Origin: Deltaproteobacteria bacterium
GTDB taxonomy: Bacteria > Bdellovibrionota > UBA1018
Assembly (NCBI GenBank): GCA_013286765.1
Contig: JABDFB010000059.1
Span: 1 to 13,711, forward strand
Length of the DNA: 13,711 nucleotides
Direction of reading: 5' to 3'
Part shown: positions 7,519 through 13,711 of the stretch, in pieces
How positions within the stretch are numbered: position 1 is the stretch's first letter
How the letters are laid out: every line of letters starts with the position of its first letter
The notes under the pieces: generated by a model
The model's database searches: none
What the model was told of the DNA's origin: nothing
The model's input: only the letters and a program-made list of their open reading frames with translations
Made by a program: the position numbers and the translations under genes

Positions 7519-7570
7519 CCATTTCTCCAAAGCGCCAGGGCTCGAATAGATGAAACGGGATATTTTTCAC
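7493..7570 (-). pseudogene. decayed, internally deleted 3' fragment of pdxT
   Basis: Read on the minus strand, this segment encodes the end of PdxT (RFGEMVSAALSVS and stop, identical to the intact gene). Upstream of that, the segment at 7538-7569 matches intact pdxT at 9787-9818 with three differences in 32 nt (EKYPVSSIRA against EKYPVSFIRA). About 140 nt of pdxT between the two parts are missing. The fragment overlaps the end of copy 1 exactly as intact pdxT overlaps copy 2. It shows that the duplicated block ran from upstream of the S41-ankyrin gene into pdxT. Confidence 0.8.
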
Positions 7571-7594
7571 CTATTGATTAAAACCAGGTAGAAT
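7565..7594 (+). promoter_or_regulatory. candidate promoter of S41-ankyrin copy 2
   Basis: TTTCAC, an 18-bp spacer and TAGAAT with an 8-nt gap to the ATG repeat the geometry of copy 1. The TTTCA of the -35 box lies where sequence matching pdxT (ATATTTTTCA) ends, so the box sits on the duplication junction. No ribosome-binding site is visible. Confidence 0.4.
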
Positions 7595-7602
7595 ATTACT
7601 CA

Positions 7603-9630
7603 ATGAATACGAGTAATCGTTCTCTTGGTCATTTATCAAAACTTATTTTGCTACTCCTTTTATTTGAAAACACCTCCTACGGTGGTGCCGTTAAAAGGTT
7701 CTTTGGATTTGGCAAGAAGCAGGAGCCGGCTCCGGTATCTGCAAATGACTTGAGCCAGCCTCAAGACGTAAAACCAGCTCCGGCTCAGCCTTCTAAGCAA
7801 AGTTCGTCCGCTTTGCCGGCCCAGTCCAAGCCAAATAGCCGCTCGTCAAGTCGAACTTCTTCCGTAGGCGAAAACGAAACCCCGAATGAGAAGGATCGGA
7901 ATAAGAAGGATAAAGGCAAAAAGGAAAAAGGTAAAAGTTCAAAATCAAGTAGATCTAGTTCTACAGAAGAAAAAACGGTACCACCTCGAGAATCTCCTAG
8001 AAGTGCGCTAGAACTACCCAAGGGACGCGCCAAAACAAACGATAAGAGAGACTCCAAGGCAAATAAGTTATCAGCTGAAGATAATAGAAAAAATAAATAT
8101 CTAACGGTGATGTTTGAAGTCTCTCAATTACTTTCTCCGGATGGACTAGACTTTGGTTTTGTTCGAAACCAGGCTGGCGAATACCGTCAAATCCATGCTG
8201 CTGAGTTAGAAGGTAAGGAAAAGAAAAGTGTAGCTCAAGAGACCTATAGGGGCTTTGCACTCAATTCAAGATTCGAGAGATGGCAAGATATTTATGAGAA
8301 AAATGAAAATCAGATCCTCTCCAGTCGGGATGATGAGCATTTTGCAGAGAATGTGAATACACTGTTTCAAAAGAACTTTGAGGCCTCTCATCTTGTTTTA
8401 TCATCACCGGAGAAACCTGCAAAACCCGAGTCGACGAAGGAGAAGCTGCGAAACCCAAGCCCACAGAGGAGACGCGAGTCTGTCCCAAACGTGCAACCTC
8501 AAAATAGTACTGGGCCAACGCTGAGTTTTGTCGATAACGGAAGAGTTGCAGTACTCAAGGTTCCTGATTTTGATGAGACTTATTCACCCTTTTGTATGGA
8601 GAGGCTGGTGCAGCATGCTATTAACTCAAAAACAAAATCCATGGTGGTGGACTTTCAGGGGAATCTCGGTGGTCGTGTTAAGAATCTAAATCACTTTAAG
8701 ATGATGTTTCATCCGAATAACATAGGAACTGTTGGTATTACAGCTGACGATGTTGATCAATCGCAGCTTTCGAACGATCCCCCCGAGTTACGGCTCCAGC
8801 TCCGAGCACTTTACCAGAAAAAAGCGGAAAGAGAGCTCGCAGCAGTCAAAGCGAATCTAACGTATATGCCTCCTTACTATGATAAACCGCTTGCTGTATT
8901 GGTTGATCAATACTCTGCTTCTTGTGCAGAAGACGCCGCAACCTGTTTAAAGACGGTTCGAGGAGCCCGCGCATATGGAACTCCTTCCACGGGGAAACTT
9001 CTGCATTCGATAGAGGCAAAGCTGTCCTACGATTTCAAATTTCAGGTCCCGATTGGTGATGTAATTACCCACGAGGGTAAGCGCGTGGAAGGAAAAGGAG
9101 TCAGTGTCGAGTCTGGCGAACCTCCCCGAGTTATTTTGGATTGTTTGGAATTGAGTAAGATTTCTGATGTCTTAAGTGAAAAGTCGGAGGTCTGTTCGGA
9201 TGGGGAGCCCGTTGATTTTAGTAACAAGCAGCGCGTCAGGCGATATACTTGTGACGATATTCTAAAAATAGATGCAAAGGTGGCGGATACGGAAGGCCGG
9301 ATATCCTTACACTATGCTGCAATGAATAAGGATTCTCAGATTCTAGGAAAAACTATTCAGAGCCATAAAACAAATGATTATATTGATTTTCAAGATAGTG
9401 TCGATAAGACTCCACTTCATTATGCTGTTCAGAATAATTTAGTAAATAATGCCGAATTATTACTCATCAGTGGCGCCAAGATGAATATCAAGGATAAGAA
9501 CGGCAGAACTGCCTACGACTATGTCTTAGACACGAAACCACCTAACGAGGATATGGTTAAACTCTTCGTGAAATATCAAGACAAGGGCAAATCCAAATCT
9601 GGGCTCAAGAAACCGACAAAGCGGCGCTGA
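7603..9630 (+). CDS. exported S41-peptidase-like protein with ankyrin repeats, copy 2 (catalytic dyad present)
   Basis: This 675-residue paralogue of the preceding gene has the same order of parts: signal peptide (core LSKLILLLLLF), Ser/Arg/Lys-rich linker, variable region, S41-like domain and C-terminal ankyrin repeats. The S41 domain has VAVLKVPDF and VVDFQGNLGGR. YSASCAEDA supplies Ser440, and STGK places Lys465 exactly 25 residues later, the spacing of the Ser-Lys dyad in Tsp/CtpA. This copy could therefore be an active protease outside the cytoplasm. The ankyrin part is almost identical to copy 1, while the linker and residues about 120-300 have diverged. The last codons overlap the 3' end of convergent pdxT by 26 bp. 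Substrate and partner are unknown; a regulatory pair with copy 1 is an inference. Confidence 0.8.
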   Translation: MNTSNRSLGHLSKLILLLLLFENTSYGGAVKRFFGFGKKQEPAPVSANDLSQPQDVKPAPAQPSKQSSSALPAQSKPNSRSSSRTSSVGENETPNEKDRNKKDKGKKEKGKSSKSSRSSSTEEKTVPPRESPRSALELPKGRAKTNDKRDSKANKLSAEDNRKNKYLTVMFEVSQLLSPDGLDFGFVRNQAGEYRQIHAAELEGKEKKSVAQETYRGFALNSRFERWQDIYEKNENQILSSRDDEHFAENVNTLFQKNFEASHLVLSSPEKPAKPESTKEKLRNPSPQRRRESVPNVQPQNSTGPTLSFVDNGRVAVLKVPDFDETYSPFCMERLVQHAINSKTKSMVVDFQGNLGGRVKNLNHFKMMFHPNNIGTVGITADDVDQSQLSNDPPELRLQLRALYQKKAERELAAVKANLTYMPPYYDKPLAVLVDQYSASCAEDAATCLKTVRGARAYGTPSTGKLLHSIEAKLSYDFKFQVPIGDVITHEGKRVEGKGVSVESGEPPRVILDCLELSKISDVLSEKSEVCSDGEPVDFSNKQRVRRYTCDDILKIDAKVADTEGRISLHYAAMNKDSQILGKTIQSHKTNDYIDFQDSVDKTPLHYAVQNNLVNNAELLLISGAKMNIKDKNGRTAYDYVLDTKPPNEDMVKLFVKYQDKGKSKSGLKKPTKRR

Positions 9631-10186
9631 CCATTTCTCCAAAGCGTCTGTGCATCGGCGAAGGATATTCCGAAGTGAGCTCCGGATGAAAGGTCGTTGC
9701 CATAACCCGTCCTTGCTCAACCCAGATCGGCGATTTTTCCCGGCTCGCCAGTACGGTCACACCTTTACCTACCGAAAGAATCTTGGGGGCACGAATAAAC
9801 GAAACGGGATATTTTTCAACTTCAGTATGAAAGCTCTCCAGCTGTCTCCCGTAGGAATTTCGTTCTATCTCGATCTGCATTAGTCCAAAAGACCGCTGTC
9901 GGGGCGAGTGGACCTCCTGTGCGATCAAAATCGCCCCAGCGCAAATTCCCCAAACAGGAACTCGTTTGAATGTCGCTTCAAGCCCCTGACTGAGATTGAA
10001 AATAGCGATCAACTTCAGCATCGTCGTGCTTTCACCACCAGGCAGGATCAGCCCGTCAATCTGCTCCATATCTTCCGCTGTTTTTACTTCCTTAAACAGT
10101 ATTCCTAGACTCTCGATATGAGGCCGATGGGGGTGAACACAGCCTTGAAGTGACAACACTCCAATTGTTGGACCGGTTGAGCGCAT
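9605..10186 (-). CDS. pdxT: pyridoxal 5'-phosphate synthase glutaminase subunit PdxT
   Basis: PdxT hydrolyses glutamine and channels ammonia to PdxS in the DXP-independent pathway of vitamin B6 synthesis, in a cytosolic 12:12 complex. The 193-residue protein has the normal length. It shows IGVLSLQG (8-15), LPGGEST (48-54), the nucleophile Cys82 in WGICAGA, and the His167/Glu169 pair in TTFHPEL, so the class I amidotransferase triad is complete. The ATG at 10186 follows the pdxS stop by one base (TAA-A-ATG), with AGGGG 8 nt upstream inside pdxS. This indicates translational coupling, and a TTG further upstream is less likely. The 3' end overlaps the convergent S41-ankyrin gene, so its last nine residues are encoded antisense to that gene's C-terminus. 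Confidence 0.95.
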   Translation of the reverse strand: MRSTGPTIGVLSLQGCVHPHRPHIESLGILFKEVKTAEDMEQIDGLILPGGESTTMLKLIAIFNLSQGLEATFKRVPVWGICAGAILIAQEVHSPRQRSFGLMQIEIERNSYGRQLESFHTEVEKYPVSFIRAPKILSVGKGVTVLASREKSPIWVEQGRVMATTFHPELTSEYPSPMHRRFGEMVSAALSVS

Positions 10187-10187
10187 T

Positions 10188-11081
10188 TTACCAGCCCCTG
10201 GTGGCAAGGCGTTCTTGATCTGAGATTTTAGAAAGTTCTATTCCTCTCATTGGTGCGGAGAGTTTTTTTGAGGCTTCAAGCAGAGCTTCTGGATCCTGGA
10301 ATCGGGCAACTGCTTTGACTACTGCACGTGCGTAGTTTTGTGGGCTTTCCGATTTGAATATTCCAGATCCAACAAAAACAGTTTCTGCGCCGAGCTGCAT
10401 CATCATGGCGGCATCTGCTGGTGTAGCGACACCACCTGCTGCAAAGTTCGGAACAGGAAGTCTCCCCAGCTTCTTTACTTTAACTACAAGCTCGTAGGGA
10501 GCACCTAAATTTTTTGCTTCACTCATCAGTTCTGAATCATCCAACTTGCTTACTCTGCGAATGTCTTGATTTAACTTGCGGAGGTGCCGGACGCCTTCGA
10601 TGATATTTCCCGTGCCTGCTTCGCCCTTGGTACGAATCAGGGCAGCGCCTTCCCCAATTCGACGAAGCGCCTCACCTAGATTTGTTGCTCCACAAACAAA
10701 GGGTACTTTAAACTCGTGCTTACTAATATGATTGGAATCATCTGCCGGAGTCAGAACTTCACTTTCATCGATGTAATCAACGCCGAGAGCCTGCAGAATT
10801 TGGGCTTCTACAAAGTGGCCGATCCGGCATTTTGCCATAACCGGAATACTCACAGAACTCATAATCTCACTAATAAGATCCGGACTAGACATCCGCGCAA
10901 CGCCCCCCTGGGCACGGATATCGGAGGGTACGCGCTCTAGCGCCATTACCGCCACCGCTCCAGCATCTTCAGCGATTTTAGCTTGTTCGGCGTTGACAAC
11001 ATCCATAATCACGCCGCCCTTGAGCATTTCCGCAAGTCCTACTTTAAGGTCCATGGTCTCCCTGCTGAGTTCTTTAGCCAT
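10188..11081 (-). CDS. pdxS: pyridoxal 5'-phosphate synthase lyase subunit PdxS
   Basis: PdxS condenses ribose 5-phosphate, glyceraldehyde 3-phosphate and ammonia from PdxT into PLP. The 297-residue protein matches the family length and is highly conserved: [11 protein letters not shown] with Asp27, [12 protein letters not shown] with Lys84 (imine to the pentose), [20 protein letters not shown] with Lys152 (second catalytic lysine), [13 protein letters not shown] and [10 protein letters not shown]. The ATG at 11081 is preceded by AAGGAG at 9 nt spacing. The frame stays open upstream to 11264, but that extension has no family similarity and runs into an inverted repeat. It forms an operon with pdxT and is divergent from a MocR-type regulator. 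Confidence 0.97.
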   Translation of the reverse strand: MAKELSRETMDLKVGLAEMLKGGVIMDVVNAEQAKIAEDAGAVAVMALERVPSDIRAQGGVARMSSPDLISEIMSSVSIPVMAKCRIGHFVEAQILQALGVDYIDESEVLTPADDSNHISKHEFKVPFVCGATNLGEALRRIGEGAALIRTKGEAGTGNIIEGVRHLRKLNQDIRRVSKLDDSELMSEAKNLGAPYELVVKVKKLGRLPVPNFAAGGVATPADAAMMMQLGAETVFVGSGIFKSESPQNYARAVVKAVARFQDPEALLEASKKLSAPMRGIELSKISDQERLATRGW

Positions 11082-11190
11082 AATACTGATCTCCTTTTCA
11101 ATCTTGAATACAGGTGTTACCAGATTACGCAAAGGGACAATACCAGAATTTTTGTTGGTACAGGCGATGGCTGCGGGGAGACAATTACAC

Positions 11191-11327
11191 AAGTACAATC
11201 GAGGTAGAGAGGGCCTAGTAACCGGAGTCTGGGCTAAAGGCGCCGAGCACGAAGCGAGGCGCAAGGGTCATGGAAGAATGCTCGCCCAGACTCCGGTTAC
11301 TAGGCCCTCTCTACCTCGATTGTACTT
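11191..11327. repeat. large perfect inverted repeat (44-bp arms, 49-nt loop)
   Basis: Arms 11191-11234 and 11284-11327 are exact reverse complements over 44 bp. The left arm starts AAGTACAATCGAGG and the right arm ends CCTCGATTGTACTT. The 49-nt loop can form an inner hairpin (GCGCC at 11241-11245 with GGCGC at 11259-11263). There is no U-tract and no obvious target-site duplication. It fills the middle of the 323-bp gap between pdxS and pdxR, where both promoters should lie. Confidence 0.95.
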
Positions 11328-11368
11328 TCGAACAGAGGTGTCCCAGTCGAATAGTTGGGTCTGTCACT

Positions 11369-11397
11369 TTGATAAAGCGATTGGTTTGGAGTACTTA
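11369..11397 (+). promoter_or_regulatory. sigma70-like promoter of pdxR
   Basis: TTGATA (11369-11374), a 17-bp spacer and TACTTA (11392-11397) form a plausible promoter. The start of transcription would fall near 11404, at the first ATG of the regulator gene. Either the mRNA is leaderless or translation starts at a later ATG (11429 or 11453). Confidence 0.4.
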
Positions 11398-11404
11398 ATC
11401 AGGA

Positions 11405-12850
11405 ATGCAACCTTATTTGAGAATCAATATGGGAACAGGGCCGAGGGTAGGGATGCGAGAAATCGCCGGTGCCATAGCCTCGCAAATTCAATCGGATCAG
11501 TCATTGGTGGGCTGTAGGCTGCCGCCTATCCGAGTTTTAGCTCACCAACTGGGGGTGTCGAAGAATACGGTTACAGCGGCTTATGAAGAGCTACAATCTA
11601 AGGATTTGGTGGAAAGTAGGGGAAGAACTGGTCTTTTTGTGACTATTCGTCAGGGCCCAAATCTGACGGATAGGTTGGGGGTCATAGGGGACGGTAAAAA
11701 GAGGGTTCCACTACCTCAGTTTAAGCCGTTGATTAAGATCGGGGTAACCTCGCAAGGCGAGGATAAAATGATTGCCCTAAGTTCCATCTTTATTGATCCG
11801 AAGATACTCCCTAAAGATAGAATGACAGCATGTTTTAAATCGGTCTTGAAGAGTCCGGGGTTGGCCAATTTTTCTGATCGGCAGGGGTTTTTGCCACTGC
11901 GAAAGAAGATTGCACAAAGATTGAGCAAACGTGGGATCAGTGCTGAGCCAGAGCAAATAGTGACGACAGTAGGTTCTCAACAGGCATTAGATTTAGTTTG
12001 TAGGTCGCTTGGCTCTGGGGTGATAGCGACCGAAAACCCGGCGTACTATGTGGGCAAAGCTTTATTCCAAATGAATGGGATGAGCCCGATTGGCTTACCT
12101 ATTGAACCGTTTCGAGGGCTAGATCTAGGGTACTGGGAGAAGGTAATTGCAGCAAATCGACCGGGTTTAGTCTATTTAACCAGTAATTTTCAGAACCCAA
12201 CGGGGTATTCGTATTCGAGTCAGGAATTAACTCATTTAATTGATTGGTCTCAAAAATACGGATTTGGAATATTAGAGGACGATTGGGGTTCTGACATGTT
12301 GTCCTATTCTGAGTTTAAGCCTTCTGTTCGGGCTTTAGGGGGGGACAACGTGCTTTATATGAATTCCTTCACCAAGAAGCTGTTGCCCTCACTGCGTATT
12401 GGATATGTCGTTGGGAATGAGCAGACGGTACCTGGGCTAGTGCAGGGGAAACGGCTTTCGATTAGTGCGGTGCCAATGTTGGTGGAGGCGGCCTTGTTTG
12501 AATTTTTAGATAGAGGCTATTACGATGCTCATCTTAAAAAACTTCAACAGGAACTAGATACTCGCTATCAAAATTGTTTGAATTTGCTGCGAACACTGAT
12601 GCCAGAGGATGTTCGCTGGACTTCGCCGGGTGGAGGTTCGTTGCTATGGCTAGAGTGCCCGAAGAGGGTGGTGATTGAGGTTCTGGTGGAGAGGCTGAAG
12701 GCACGAAAGGTTTTGATTCAGCCGTCGCACGACGCTTTCTTTGATAAACCGCATTTACATGGTTTTAAGATAGGGTATGCGCTACCTTCAGTGAAAGAGA
12801 TGCAAACAGGAATTGAGATTCTATCCGAAGAACTTAAGAAGGAATTTTAA
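11405..12850 (+). CDS. pdxR: MocR-family regulator (GntR helix-turn-helix fused to aminotransferase fold), probable PdxR
   Basis: The 481-residue protein has an N-terminal GntR-type winged helix (about 18-80: RLPPIRVLAHQLGVSKNTVTAAYEEL) joined by a linker to a fold-type I aminotransferase-like domain (about 120-481). NFQNPTGYS (261-269), ILEDDWGSDM (289-298) and SFTKKLLPSLRIGY (321-334) hold the PLP-binding Asn, Asp and the Schiff-base Lys324. Divergence from pdxST is the classic arrangement of PdxR, which senses PLP and activates pdxST. The symbol rests on fold plus context. The start is uncertain: the ATG at 11405 lies on the predicted transcription start, while the ATG at 11453 has GAGGG 5 nt upstream and would begin just at the first helix. 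The stop lies 4 nt before the HAD gene. Confidence 0.85.
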   Translation: MQPYLRINMGTGPRVGMREIAGAIASQIQSDQSLVGCRLPPIRVLAHQLGVSKNTVTAAYEELQSKDLVESRGRTGLFVTIRQGPNLTDRLGVIGDGKKRVPLPQFKPLIKIGVTSQGEDKMIALSSIFIDPKILPKDRMTACFKSVLKSPGLANFSDRQGFLPLRKKIAQRLSKRGISAEPEQIVTTVGSQQALDLVCRSLGSGVIATENPAYYVGKALFQMNGMSPIGLPIEPFRGLDLGYWEKVIAANRPGLVYLTSNFQNPTGYSYSSQELTHLIDWSQKYGFGILEDDWGSDMLSYSEFKPSVRALGGDNVLYMNSFTKKLLPSLRIGYVVGNEQTVPGLVQGKRLSISAVPMLVEAALFEFLDRGYYDAHLKKLQQELDTRYQNCLNLLRTLMPEDVRWTSPGGGSLLWLECPKRVVIEVLVERLKARKVLIQPSHDAFFDKPHLHGFKIGYALPSVKEMQTGIEILSEELKKEF

Positions 12851-12854
12851 GGTC

Positions 12855-13232
12855 ATGCTGAAAGGGATTATTTTTGATTTGGACGGAACGTTAGTAGATT
12901 CTCGATTGGATTTTGATCGAATGAGAGAAGAAATTGGGATTCTCAATGGCCAACCTGTTTTGGAGTTTGTCGAAGGCTTGCCGGAAGGGTACGAGAAGAC
13001 TAGATGTTGGGAGATTCTTTTGCGCCATGAATATCGAGGCGCAAATGAAGCTACAGTTATACCCGGTATTTCTGAGCTCTTAGAAAAACTCTCGCGATTG
13101 AAAATTCAACAAGGAATTCTGACACGAAATCGAATGGGCCCTACGAAATTAGCTTTAGAACGGTTATCGTTAAATAGTTTTTCTCAAATTATTACAAGGG
13201 ATGAAAGGAACTCTCATTCTGATTACATTTGA
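12855..13232 (+). pseudogene. truncated HAD-family phosphatase
   Basis: The N-terminal part resembles a phosphoglycolate-phosphatase-like HAD hydrolase. Motif I IIFDLDGTLVDS holds the nucleophile Asp and acid/base Asp, a helical cap region follows, and motif II is GILTRN. Homology ends at ITRDE near 13205, where motifs III (Lys) and IV (acidic) should follow. The frame then reads eight unrelated residues and stops at 125 residues, about half the usual 210-230. It starts 4 nt after pdxR and was probably cotranscribed with it. Without motif IV it should not bind Mg2+ properly, so it is most likely inactive. The break coincides with the beginning of a phosphoesterase fragment in another frame. 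Confidence 0.8.
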
Positions 13233-13425
13233 CGAGGACGCAGGCACTGAAGAAAACCATATTTATACTGTCATGCTAGGTTCAATGATTAAACCCGGAA
13301 CCGTCATCAAAGAACGACATGACTTCTATGACGTTATGAAACTGATTGAAGACAATTTCTCCCTGGGCAATCTAGGAAGAGGCGACAGAAAAGCGGTAGC
13401 GATTCGAGGACTTTGGGCAGAGTAG
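13201..13425 (+). pseudogene. C-terminal fragment of an AcpA-like phosphoesterase
   Basis: The frame encodes the end of the phosphoesterase/acid phosphatase family (alkaline-phosphatase superfamily, related to phospholipase C and AcpA). Visible motifs are GTLILITFDEDAGTEENHIY, then LGSMIKPGT, DFYDVMKLIEDNF and a terminal IRGLW, in the order known for that family. Only about 74 residues remain of a protein normally of several hundred, starting directly at the HAD break. The ATG at 13201 is probably fortuitous. It is a remnant left by a deletion or rearrangement. Confidence 0.75.
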
Positions 13426-13430
13426 GCATG

Positions 13431-13562
13431 AGGGGATCCTGCAGCTGGCAGTTCATACTACATTTTGCGAGATTCTCGACAGCCATGGATGGCGAAAGGC
13501 GAGAAAGACAGGATGTCTGCTCTCGCAAAATGTAGTATGAACTGCCAGCTGCAGGATCCCCT
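13431..13562. repeat. large perfect inverted repeat (42-bp arms, 48-nt loop)
   Basis: Arms 13431-13472 and 13521-13562 are exact reverse complements over 42 bp. The left arm starts AGGGGATCCTGCAG and the right arm ends CTGCAGGATCCCCT. The loop folds further: TTCTCG with CGAGAA, GCCAT with ATGGC (13482-13493), and GACA with TGTC. It lies between a plus-strand pseudogene and the 3' end of a minus-strand gene. It could act as a two-way terminator, though it has no U-tract, or be a mobile hairpin element. Size and layout match the repeat at 11191-11327. Confidence 0.95.
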
Positions 13563-13605
13563 TCCTTACACCGCTATATGATTCTAGGTGTGGTCGTAAT
13601 AGATT

Positions 13606-13711
13606 TTACAAATTCTTTGCAAACTCCTCAAACTCCAAGGCAAAGCGATGAAAATCTTTAGTCACCACATAGTCTGCATCAACCGCATAAGACGGAATTT
13701 CATCGGGCGCG
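13606..13711 (-). CDS. C-terminal end of an unidentified protein
   Basis: On the minus strand an open frame enters from the window edge and ends with TAA at 13606-13608. About 34 residues are visible, acidic and aromatic, with VDADYVVTKDFHRFALEFEEF before the final AKNL. This is a plausible coding end but is too short to identify. Confidence 0.5.
   Translation of the reverse strand, partial: APDEIPSYAVDADYVVTKDFHRFALEFEEFAKNL

Larger units (their letters stand above)
5497..9630 (+). repeat. tandem gene duplication (two S41-ankyrin genes)
   Basis: The units start with 24 identical nucleotides after the ATG and share promoter geometry, domain order and the antisense pdxT end. Identity is patchy: an exact 72-nt match (7349-7420 with 9461-9532) lies in the ankyrin region, while the linker and middle are clearly diverged. 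Confidence 0.9.

Noticed and set aside
7785..8057. Minus-strand frame rich in Leu, Ser and Phe within copy 2.
   Set aside because: It is the antisense shadow of the Ser/Lys-rich linker, with no start signal or homology.
11082..11264. 5' extension of the pdxS frame by 61 residues.
   Set aside because: PdxS proteins start at MAKEL-like sequences, a strong AAGGAG precedes the ATG at 11081, and the extension runs through the inverted repeat.
11191..11327. Classical insertion sequence or MITE.
   Set aside because: No transposase gene and no target-site duplication are visible, and the inner 49 nt are too short. The element is kept as an unexplained palindrome.
10993..11517. Plus-strand frame of 174 residues across the pdxS start and the inverted repeat.
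   Set aside because: It is antisense to pdxS, includes the palindrome, overlaps pdxR in another frame and resembles no protein family.
13431..13562. Simple rho-independent terminator.
   Set aside because: A 42-bp stem with a 48-nt structured loop and no T-run is unlike an intrinsic terminator, although it may still stop transcription.

Overview
The window looks like a bacterial chromosome segment with moderate GC. It has no tRNA, rRNA, CRISPR array or recognisable insertion sequence. Core metabolic genes (pdxS, pdxT, a MocR-type pdxR, a ribosomal protein S4) sit among secreted proteins with eukaryote-like repeats (LRR, ankyrin, Ser/Arg-rich, Gly-rich). The PdxST route with a MocR regulator, a cysteine-free S4 and repeat-rich exported proteins would suit a deltaproteobacterial, Bdellovibrionota-like or host-associated bacterium. 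That placement is a guess from style, not a match.

Layout. Positions 1-246 hold the 3' end of a membrane-anchored gene with a glycine-rich tail (YgcG/TPM-like). Positions 324-1763 encode an exported leucine-rich-repeat protein. Positions 1924-3239 hold two divergent genes, a zinc-ligand-free rpsD (minus) and a Fur-family regulator (plus). Between them, just upstream of rpsD, is a 23-bp inverted repeat of Fur-box type. A FAD aromatic-hydroxylase-like gene (minus) ends close to the Fur gene. A Gly-rich exported protein with its own promoter and terminator follows at 4690-5376.

Positions 5497-9630 hold a tandem duplication. Two exported proteins of about 675 residues each combine a signal peptide, a Ser/Arg/Lys-rich linker, an S41 (C-terminal-processing-protease-like) domain and C-terminal ankyrin repeats. 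By alignment with the Ser-Lys dyad of S41 enzymes, the second copy keeps both residues (Ser440, Lys465). The first keeps Ser438 but has Tyr463 in place of the lysine. The spacer between the copies carries a decayed, internally deleted 3' end of pdxT, showing that the duplicated block included part of the neighbouring pdxT.

Positions 9605-12850 are the vitamin B6 module: pdxS-pdxT on the minus strand and a divergent MocR regulator on the plus strand. The 323-bp gap between them contains a perfect 44-bp inverted repeat with a 49-nt loop. Downstream of pdxR lies a HAD phosphatase gene cut off after motif II and joined to the C-terminal fragment of an unrelated phosphoesterase, which marks a rearrangement junction. 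A second perfect inverted repeat (42-bp arms, 48-nt loop) follows, then the 3' end of an unidentified minus-strand gene.

The strongest points for follow-up are the pseudoenzyme/enzyme pair with its pdxT fossil, the two large palindromic elements whose arms are perfect but unrelated in sequence, and the possible metal-responsive control of a zinc-free S4.
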